Shown here: one piece after another, positions 37,339 through 43,737 of the stretch | How positions within the stretch are numbered: the first letter of the stretch is position 1 | How the letters are laid out: every line of letters begins with the position of its first letter | NCBI GenBank assembly: GCA_001839685.1 | Contig: MLAK01000954.1 | Span: 1-43,737, forward strand | Origin: Tritrichomonas foetus | Taxonomy: Eukaryota; Parabasalia; Tritrichomonadida; Tritrichomonadidae | DNA length: 43,737 nt | Direction of reading: 5' to 3' | The notes under the pieces: generated by a model | The model's input: the letters and a program-made list of their open reading frames with translations, nothing else | What the model was told of the DNA's origin: nothing | Databases searched by the model: none | Position numbers and translations under genes: made by a program

Positions 37339-37340
37339 TA
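37339..37340. repeat. TA target-site duplication, right copy
   Basis: TA immediately after GACTG of the right inverted repeat, matching 35273-35274. Confidence 0.85.
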
Positions 37341-37834
37341 TATCAAAATGTTCATTGTATGCCAAATTATATACTTTTTTACCGAAACCAGCACAAATTG
37401 CAAAAAGAATAAAAATTTGTGAAATATTACCGCCTTTATATGACTGTAAAAATAAGAAGAAAGATTTTAGAACCAATTTTAAGGAATTTACACAAAATGT
37501 TTTAGAAAAAATTCTCGAAAATATTAATTATTTTGATTTTAATATTCCTTCTTTGGCAATTTTAATACTTGAGCAAATTAATTGTATTTTTGAACTATTC
37601 AAAGTTTCGCAATTAAAAAACCAAAAAATGAAATTATTTTTGCGAAAATTGAAACTATTGAAAATATGCTTTGAGCCTTTTATGTCCGAATTATTGGAAG
37701 CCAAAAGTCGGCCCAATATTGATAAAACAATCAAACTGTCAAATAGCCCCGAAAAAGTTGTAAAGTATTTTTTAGATTCATTCAATAAAGGGAGAAAAAT
37801 TGATTTTGCATTTGATTTGAAAGAATTAGGATGA
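37341..37834 (+). pseudogene. RNF213-like gene, part 4 (C-terminal end after the transposon)
   Basis: Joined to 35274, this reads in frame (…PNY-ISKCSLYAKLY…) to TGA at 37832-37834. It is a Lys-, Leu- and Ile-rich helical segment of about 164 residues without a recognised domain. It has no ATG near its start. It overlaps the next acidic frame by ATGA. Confidence 0.75.
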
Positions 37835-38049
37835 GTTTTATTTTGGATGATGACAACTTGGAAGAAGACTATGATGATGATAACATTGAAGAATATTTTG
37901 ATTATGAAAACTATGAAACAGAAATAGAAGAAGAAGAAGAAGAAGAAGATATTGATGATGAAAAGGAAACAAATTCTGATATATTTAATGAAAGTTATGA
38001 ACTGTATTCTAGTGAAGAAATAAGTGATAATGATAGCTTTAGTGATTAG
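37831..38049 (+). CDS. Short acidic ORF, possibly the displaced tail of the giant AAA gene
   Basis: A 72-aa frame, very rich in Glu, Asp, Tyr and Ser, starting at an ATG that overlaps the TGA of the preceding frame (ATGA). Such acidic tails are common at the ends of trichomonad proteins. It could be the original C-terminus of the RNF213-like protein, displaced by a one-base change, or a small separate gene. No domain is recognisable. Low-complexity GAA repeats near 37920-37950 make slippage plausible. Confidence 0.4.
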   Translation: MSFILDDDNLEEDYDDDNIEEYFDYENYETEIEEEEEEEDIDDEKETNSDIFNESYELYSSEEISDNDSFSD

Positions 38050-38223
38050 TATAATATATACTTATGTTTTCTTAGCGAATGTATCCTAATTATATAAATG
38101 TTATTAATGTTGTTCATATATTTATAAATCCCTTTTTTTTATAAAAAAATAAAGTTAACTAACTTTTGTTAACCAAATTAAAATAATTTTTAGAAATGCC
38201 AAATTTTTCATTTTAAAATATCC

Positions 38224-39156
38224 ATGTCGGATTTGCAAAACAGAGAACTATTAAAGCTGAACAATGACTCCTTAAAACGATTGAACAATAGTTCTGAATC
38301 GGTCAAATCCATCAAGAATGAGATTCAAAAGCATAATGAATATCAGAAAGCAGTTATCGAAAAAGCGAAAGCACGAATCGCCCAAATTCAACGAGAAACT
38401 CAACGAAAATCACAGCTAGACCAAGGAAACCCAGAAAACGCCAAACTTCCTGTAATTATGAAAAGGACGAGAAATTTCAGCCAACAAAACCCAATAAATC
38501 ATAATAAATCCAATCAAATAAAGGACGCTCCCGATTCTTCCTTTCCATCTGCACAGGACTCCAACAATCCTGGATCTTCGCGAATATTATCCAAATCGTC
38601 CAGCCCATCCCAGCCAAAAGCAGCCGAGTCTACACGACCGGTAAGAACACTGGCCAGCATTCCTTCTGCTCATGAAAAAGCAACACCGCAGAAAAAAACT
38701 AAAAAACAGGAGTTTGATCAAAATGCATCAGTGAAACCGCCAAGGCGAGCAGGCTCGATTTCACGATACAAACCTAAAACCCAGCCAATGCCTTCACAAA
38801 ATGGACCAAAAACTGCTTCTGTTGTAGAAAGTCCAAGAGTGTCGCCTGCAAAGAGAGGAAGTTCTGTCACGCGCCAAAAACAAAATCAAATGGTTGAAAT
38901 GAAAAAAGAAACAAAAAAACAATACGTCTTTAATGGCGTTGAATCCGATGAACTAGATTTAGATACTTCATCAAAATCATGCTGTAGATGTCATGCTGGG
39001 CCCTTAGAAAACATAATTCACAGATTCATCGTTCCTGCATGCAACCACTGGCTTCACTTCCAGTGCTTTGCTGAACATGTGCTTGAGCAGAGAGAGAAGA
39101 AGAAATCCCTTTCATGCCCTGTCTGCCATCAAAGATACATGGTACTTAAAGAATAA
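38224..39156 (+). CDS. RING-H2-type zinc finger protein, probable E3 ubiquitin ligase
   Basis: A 310-aa protein whose ATG lies 14 bases after the A of an initiator-like TCATT (38208-38212). Residues about 1-60 are a short helical, Lys/Gln/Arg-rich segment. Residues about 70-235 are disordered, with Ser, Pro, Lys and Arg. A RING finger fills the last 60 residues: C-x2-C (CCRC), then ACNHWLHFQC giving C-x-H-x2-H-x2-C, then CPVC. All ligand pairs are present, and the C-H-H-C centre is of RING-H2 type. It would bind an E2 and ubiquitylate a substrate recruited by the basic region. It lies downstream of, and on the same strand as, the giant AAA gene, but appears to be an independent gene. Confidence 0.82.
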   Translation: MSDLQNRELLKLNNDSLKRLNNSSESVKSIKNEIQKHNEYQKAVIEKAKARIAQIQRETQRKSQLDQGNPENAKLPVIMKRTRNFSQQNPINHNKSNQIKDAPDSSFPSAQDSNNPGSSRILSKSSSPSQPKAAESTRPVRTLASIPSAHEKATPQKKTKKQEFDQNASVKPPRRAGSISRYKPKTQPMPSQNGPKTASVVESPRVSPAKRGSSVTRQKQNQMVEMKKETKKQYVFNGVESDELDLDTSSKSCCRCHAGPLENIIHRFIVPACNHWLHFQCFAEHVLEQREKKKSLSCPVCHQRYMVLKE

Positions 39157-39390
39157 GCCTTGATGTTTTGCGAAGCATGAAAATCAATGTAATCGAAATG
39201 TTATATAAAAATTGTCTCTATATTTAATTTTTGTATTGATGAGGAAATGTATATGTTCTTAAAATTAAAAAGAAAGAAAATAAAAAAATCTCTGAATGCA
39301 CATAAAATCGAAAACATTCAATTTCTTCTTTTAGAAAGATTTTTATTGAAATGATTCATACGAAAAAGAATATATTAAATGATAAAAGTT

Positions 39391-41397
39391 TTACGAAAAA
39401 GAATTAATTAAATCTTGAACCATTTGAACAAAAGTAGAAAAGAGGACAATAGAACCGTTTTTGTGTTGAATATTCAGTGAAACAGAATCATCTTCATCTA
39501 AACTTGCAATAATCACAATATACATAAGATCGTCAGGATGCTTTGTAATAATTGTGAAATCATTTGGATAAAAGAATTTAAACATATGTGTTGTTAGCAT
39601 TTGTTGAATTCCTGTAATCAATTGTAACAAAGGTAGTTTGATTGAAGATATGATGGTTCCACCTTCGAAAGTATCAGCTGGCATTTCATTGTCTGTTGGC
39701 CATTGTGTTTTTTCAACAACGGAACTGAATAGATCCGGTGAACCTGCAGATAATGGTGGTAATTTCTTTGTGAATGGATCAGCTGAACTTGTGAAGGCCT
39801 GTTGAGACTCAACGAGGAATGCTTCACTTGGATAATGCGAAAGAGTGCCGTTGTCATCCCATGGAAGTGAATCAAACGAAAAAGTGGATGTTAAAATATG
39901 ACAAAATACTTTCGCCATGTTGTGTGAACTCGATTCTAATTCCGAATGAATCTCCTCTTCATCATTATAGCCGAGATGCACAAGAACAGTATATATCTTT
40001 GGATCAAGGCTTTCAACATTGATTGGATCAGGAAGAAATGGAAGCGGAAGCGGTTTTGGAATTGTGTAATTCTTTGGTAGGCCGATATGGAAGGCAGGAT
40101 GTTCTTTAATTTGATCGATTGTCAGTCTTTTGGTGGGATCGACAACCAACATGCGGGCGATCAAATCTTGGATTTCTGGAATGAATGGGGGCATTTGGTA
40201 ACGGCCATTTTTAACTTTGATCATTAAGTTCCTAATTGATGGATCATCGAATGGTAAGTGTCCCTGTATGTTAGTTTTGATATATATATATAAAATGTAA
40301 CCATTTTTTTTCCAAAAAATTAATGTCAATTTTTTTCATATTCACATTCATCATATTTATTTTATATAAATTTTCAAGATTGATTTTATTTCTATTCATT
40401 TGAAATATTTGAAAATTATTATTATTATTATTATTGGGAAAAAAAAATATACTTCTGCAATACAACCAAAATTGAAAAAGAAGTTGGTCAATTCTAAAGA
40501 TGAATATGAATTTCTTGTTCAATTTTTGGTGGTAATGCAGAGATAACAAAAATAAAGAAAAATAACAGTTTCTTGTTGAATAATGAATGGATATAAAAAC
40601 CTTGATCAAAGTTGAAGATGTTTTTCACATGAATGAAAATTTCATAAAAAAAAAATTGATTTTTGAGAACTGCGTTTGAGTGAAAAGCTTTTGGAATGAA
40701 AAATGATGACTTGTGAATAGAAAAAAATTGAAGCATTAAAAAGAAAAGGAAAAAAATGGTTACATTCAAAAAAAATGCATACTGATAAAAGAGCATATAA
40801 AATGACTCCACAGCTCCAAATGTCTGCGCAGCGCCCATCATAGATGAGCCCTTTGATGACTTCCGGAGCCGCGTAATGAGGTGATCCGCAACTTGTCTCT
40901 GCAATATTCGAGCGCATCCATCTGGCGAAGCCAAAATCTGCAATTTTAATATGGTCGTGCGAATCTAAAAGAATGTTTTCTGGTTTTAAGTCTCTGTGGC
41001 AAATTACATGATTATGCAAATAATCCAAACCGTAAATGAGCTCCTGGAAAATTCGAATGGCTTCTTCCGTTGGAATACTTCTTCTTTGTACCAAAAAATC
41101 GAATAACTCACCATGAGCTGCGTGTTCGATAATAATGTATAATCTTCGCTGACTTTCGCAAACCTCGATAAGCTTGAGCAGGTGAGGGTGGTCGAATAAA
41201 CGCATTAAAGCTATTTCACGATAAATTTTTCTTTTAAAATCCGGTTTTTGTTCGAAATGTGATTTATTGATGATTTTAATTGCAACTTTTTGACCAGTGA
41301 TTTGATGGCGGGCGAGCTTTACTTTGCCGGTTGTTCCGGAGCTAAGTTGCCGTAGAATCTGATAATCGCCGACAACTTGCTCTTGAGAACTGATCAT
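39391..41397 (-). CDS. BRSK/SAD-type (CAMKL) Ser/Thr protein kinase, two exons
   Basis: Exon 1 is 41397-40783 (205 codons) and exon 2 is 40263-39391 (290 residues plus stop). Joined, they give 495 aa. The kinase domain has Lys41 in VAIKI, HRDLKPEN at 134-141, DFG at 154-156 and activation loop ETSCGSPHYAAPE with Thr168, the residue phosphorylated by LKB1-type kinases in BRSK/AMPK relatives. Splicing joins YALLS to GHLPFDD, which fits the conserved AMPK-family sequence. After the domain (HPAFHIGLP) comes a UBA-like segment (SLDPKIYTVLVHLGYNDEEE), as in SAD/BRSK kinases. The last 90 residues resemble a KA1-like fold. The kinase probably regulates polarity, cell cycle or energy state. Confidence 0.88.
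40264..40782 (-). other. Spliceosomal intron, 519 bp
   Basis: The 5' splice site on the minus strand is TCA|GTATGC (40782), and the 3' end is ACTAACATACAG|GGA (40275-40264). The 12-base 3' signal differs by one base from the known Trichomonas signal ACTAACACACAG, and GTATGC differs by one from GTATGT. The intron is phase 0 between codons. It is T-rich on the coding strand and contains an (AAT)n microsatellite near 40415-40435. Without splicing, the kinase would lose subdomains X-XI. Confidence 0.88.
40415..40435. repeat. (ATT)n microsatellite inside the kinase intron
   Basis: Seven uninterrupted ATT units on the plus strand. Length variation here may account for part of the intron's size. 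Confidence 0.8.
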
Positions 41398-42123
41398 TTT
41401 TTTTATTGATAGAAATTGAAGAAAAATAAACTATTGGAATACCATTAGGAGAATTGAAAAAGCTAGGTAACTATCTATTGAAAAAGTGAATAAGTGAACA
41501 ATTTAGAAAAAATATGATTTATTGAGAGTAACCCCTCTATCAAATTTTGAATAGGTATTGCTGTTTTAACAATTTGAATACATCTTAGGTGATTCATCAC
41601 TGAATTTTAGGTTATAATATGAGTATAGGAATGATTAATAAAAAAGGAAGTGAGATGATAATCAGTATTATTTTTCAAATATGTTACAAATTTTATTGAA
41701 AAATCCCAAAATGGCAGATTGTTCTGAAATCTTTTTCAGAATTATTCCTACGTTAATTCTCAAGAATATTATTGAGAACCTTTTCTTGGAGAAATTAATC
41801 GAAAATGTGAGATATAATTATAAGCATCGAATTGGATTGAACTTTTTGTGAACTTATCATGAGCAAAATCTTGTTTTGTGAAATTTCTATCATTGTCAAT
41901 TTTTCGTAAAATGATAACTTGATTTTGAATCGAATTTCTATTGAAATTCCATCCATCTCAATTTCATGAAATTGTTCTTTACATCGGAGTTTTTATCTCG
42001 TAGACGGCATAAATCAACGGTTTTGTTGAATTTATTAACCATATGTCATGTAATTGTGGTAAAAAATGTATAAGTGATATCATCATATTCACATTTATTT
42101 GTAAAAAAACATTCGATCTGATT
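41398..42123. other. Intergenic region, no gene seen
   Basis: A 726-base A/T-rich spacer upstream of the kinase and downstream of the gene at 42124. It holds a small inverted repeat (TTCTCAA…TTGAGAA, about 41757-41778) and no frame of convincing composition. Confidence 0.5.
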
Positions 42124-43173
42124 TTAAGCAAAATCATCGAAAAACTGGTCACTCTGAAAATCTGGATTTTCTTGATAACCAGAAAGCTGGCTTCCAGCTG
42201 CAGATTCATTTTGATCATTTTTATTCACAGGTGATAGATTAGAAATGTCATTTTCATCTTCATGTATTAAATTATGAGATTGGCTATCATCTTCATCAAC
42301 TGGAGATCCAGATGCAGCTGAGCCATAATGCTTCACATTTTCAATTCTAGAAAATTCATCTGTTTTAAGATTTGGCTGAAATTGAGAAATCTCTTCAAAT
42401 TCAAACTTCGATTTGCTTTCTTCTTCTTCATTATAATCACCAAATATTTCGTGAGGCATTTTATCTGATTGCATTTGACCATCAATTTCACCTTCTTCTC
42501 TATCGTATTTATTTATATTATCACTATATTGATCATTTCCAGCATTTCCACTACTATCATAATTTCCGTTACTCTCATAACTTACGTGTGGATTATGTCC
42601 ACTTGCAAATTGGCCAAAATCATCGAGTTCATTAAATTCTTGAATATTATCACTTTGTGAATTGTTAGAATGCTGGTTATCATCATTATCGGGTTCATTC
42701 TGATTTTCTTCATAATACCCTTCTTCTTCTTGATAGTTGGACGAGACATGATGACCTTCTTGGTCAATTGAAGGAAAATCAAATTGTTTTTTGTTTGGAA
42801 TGGAAATATTTCCCGGTTTGATGTCACTAATTTCACTAAAATCTCTTAATTCGTTAGCTGGTTTCCGTGTACTCATTTGACTCATTTGGCTATTCGGATA
42901 TAATTTGTCATCAGGGTTTTGGGAAAGGTACCGCAATAAATTAGCACGAACTTTTTGAACTAAGTCATTTTTGACTTTTCTTATATCTTGTTCGACTTTT
43001 TTATTAAAATCTGAACTAAATAAATCAACTATTTCATCATTGGAAAAACGTTGTGTTTGTAAAGGTGGTTGGGTTTTCTTGCTTTCTAATGTTGATGTAT
43101 TATCATCTTTTGGTTCGCGATTTTTGGAAGTTGTGGATGAGGTAGGAGTAGGATTTATATCTGTACGTTTCAT
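42124..43173 (-). CDS. Hypothetical acidic, Asn/Ser-rich disordered protein
   Basis: A 349-aa protein started at the ATG at 43173; the frame extends upstream to a GTG without another ATG. The N-terminal 40 residues are Thr, Ser, Pro and Lys rich. Residues about 45-85 form a short helical segment (FSNDEIVDLFSSDFNKKVEQ and onward). The remainder is disordered, with Asp, Glu, Asn, Ser and Gln. No catalytic motif, signal peptide or membrane span is present. Compositionally it could be a nuclear or cytoplasmic scaffold. I do not recognise a family. Confidence 0.7.
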   Translation of the reverse strand: MKRTDINPTPTSSTTSKNREPKDDNTSTLESKKTQPPLQTQRFSNDEIVDLFSSDFNKKVEQDIRKVKNDLVQKVRANLLRYLSQNPDDKLYPNSQMSQMSTRKPANELRDFSEISDIKPGNISIPNKKQFDFPSIDQEGHHVSSNYQEEEGYYEENQNEPDNDDNQHSNNSQSDNIQEFNELDDFGQFASGHNPHVSYESNGNYDSSGNAGNDQYSDNINKYDREEGEIDGQMQSDKMPHEIFGDYNEEEESKSKFEFEEISQFQPNLKTDEFSRIENVKHYGSAASGSPVDEDDSQSHNLIHEDENDISNLSPVNKNDQNESAAGSQLSGYQENPDFQSDQFFDDFA

Positions 43174-43737
43174 ATTTTTTTTCTGAATCACAACTTTTTT
43201 TATGAGTTTAAAACTTTTTCATAAATGTAAATCAACTTTTCCTGTTATATTGAAAAAGTTTGTGAAAGTTTATGAAAAACATTAAAACCAACAGATTTAT
43301 CAACCTCTTTTGAAAATTGTAAAAGTTTTTATCCAAATAAAGTTTTGAAATTTGGATTAAAATTTGTGGGAGACTAAATTTTTGAATGAATGTGTGTATC
43401 ACTTTTTGAATAGCAATACAAAATATTTCTGAATAAGAATTTGATAGACTAAAAATTTAAATAAAATGATAAAACTTTTTCTAAATCAATTTCAATACTA
43501 GGGCTGAACTTTTTTATAATAGCGTTTTCAAAAAAATTGTGAGGGCATTTTCTGGTGAAGTGTTTTTCTTGTATCTAGGGCTGAACTTTTTTATAATAGC
43601 GTTTTCAAAAAAATTGTGAGGGCATTTTCTGGTGAAGTGTTTTTCTTGTATCCAAACTCTCAATTTTTCAATATAAGTAATCACTAAAATTCACCTTCTG
43701 TACGTTACAGATAGAAATTAATTTTTACTTAAAAACC
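43174..43737. other. A/T-rich flank with a tandem duplication
   Basis: Upstream of the gene at 42124-43173. It contains the 77-bp duplication listed separately and, near the end (43688-43697), AATTCACCTT, a partial match to the ATAAGGTGAATT motif. No gene was seen. Confidence 0.5.
43498..43651. repeat. Perfect tandem duplication, two copies of 77 bp
   Basis: The unit begins CTAGGGCTGAAC and ends TTTTTCTTGTAT. Copy 1 is 43498-43574 and copy 2 is 43575-43651, with no differences seen. A perfect match in non-coding DNA indicates either a very recent duplication or an assembly artefact. No ORF runs through it. Confidence 0.9.

Larger units (their letters stand above)
25755..37834 (+). pseudogene. 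Giant AAA ATPase of the RNF213/mysterin family, disrupted by two stops and a transposon
   Basis: Segments 25755-30494, 30495-31421 and 31422-35274 are one continuous reading frame except for single TAA codons at 30492 and 31419. After removing the transposon (35275-37338) and one TA copy, the frame runs on to TGA at 37832-37834, giving about 3337 codons. Family evidence: a P-loop GETGTGKT followed by a GGTTSRIIFDFV segment and Walker B FFFDEVN; then FICAVNP and LRRLVYKVHEMPNSFIPY; a second P-loop GPPGTSKS; the Walker-B-like VLEEIGHADLSPYLPLK; and IGLSNYKMDSAKLNRG. These follow the order I know from the two active AAA modules of RNF213. Animal RNF213 is a ubiquitin ligase and ATPase acting on lipid droplets and intracellular pathogens. 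No RING finger is seen here. As it stands, the gene cannot make the full protein unless the stops are read through. Confidence 0.85.

Noticed and set aside
38224..39156. The RING gene as the missing E3 part of the RNF213-like protein.
   Set aside because: It has its own initiator-like site and ATG and a different RING type (C-H-H-C core), and it is separated by stops and spacer; proximity alone is weak evidence.
40271..40943. Minus-strand frames running through the kinase intron.
   Set aside because: They are Phe/Ile/Asn-rich translations of intronic T-tracts or a shifted frame of exon 1.
41757..41778. A small hairpin (TTCTCAA/TTGAGAA) as a terminator or RNA element.
   Set aside because: Seven-base A/T-rich stems are expected by chance here, and no T-run or gene end is next to it.

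Overview
The window is a nuclear, strongly AT-rich and gene-dense eukaryotic fragment, and it most likely comes from a trichomonad (Tritrichomonas-like parabasalid). Four things point there: almost intron-less genes with short AT-rich spacers; a BspA-type leucine-rich-repeat/protein-kinase fusion; initiator-like TCA(T)(T/A) motifs a few bases before some ATGs; and one intron whose 3' end reads ACTAACATACAG, very close to the fused branch-point/3' splice signal known from Trichomonas. The species assignment is inference.

Layout. 1-110 holds one end of a pogo/Tc1-type transposon. 524-2197 is a two-domain SGNH hydrolase gene cut by one in-frame TAA. Next come a stand-alone nucleoplasmin-like protein (2886-3305), a type I membrane protein (4063-5145) and an unrecognised coiled-coil protein (5792-7276). 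On the minus strand follow an LRR-kinase fusion (7627-9879) and an ER Hsp110/GRP170-type chaperone (10099-12645). A gene-free stretch contains a 1173-bp inverted-repeat element with an 8-bp target duplication (12816-13988). After it lie an EF-hand protein (14604-16925), a large coiled-coil protein (17296-20331, minus), a helical-repeat-like protein (20599-21987), NPL4 (22344-23591) and coatomer delta (23882-25396, minus).

25755-37834 is a single giant AAA ATPase gene of the RNF213/mysterin family, about 3337 codons. It is broken by two in-frame TAA codons and by a 2064-bp pogo-type transposon inserted at a TA. The transposon carries an intact transposase gene, and conceptual removal of it restores the host frame exactly. 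Downstream are a short acidic ORF, a RING-H2 protein (38224-39156), a BRSK/SAD-type kinase split by a 519-bp intron (39391-41397, minus), a low-complexity acidic protein (42124-43173, minus) and a 77-bp perfect tandem duplication (43498-43651).

The host genes do not form one pathway. Several belong to protein quality control and secretion (NPL4, GRP170, delta-COP, RING, RNF213-like), but gene order in such genomes is usually not operonic. The most striking content is gene decay in progress (three in-frame TAAs in otherwise intact frames), two independent DNA-transposon families with readable target duplications, and two short motifs repeated upstream of genes.
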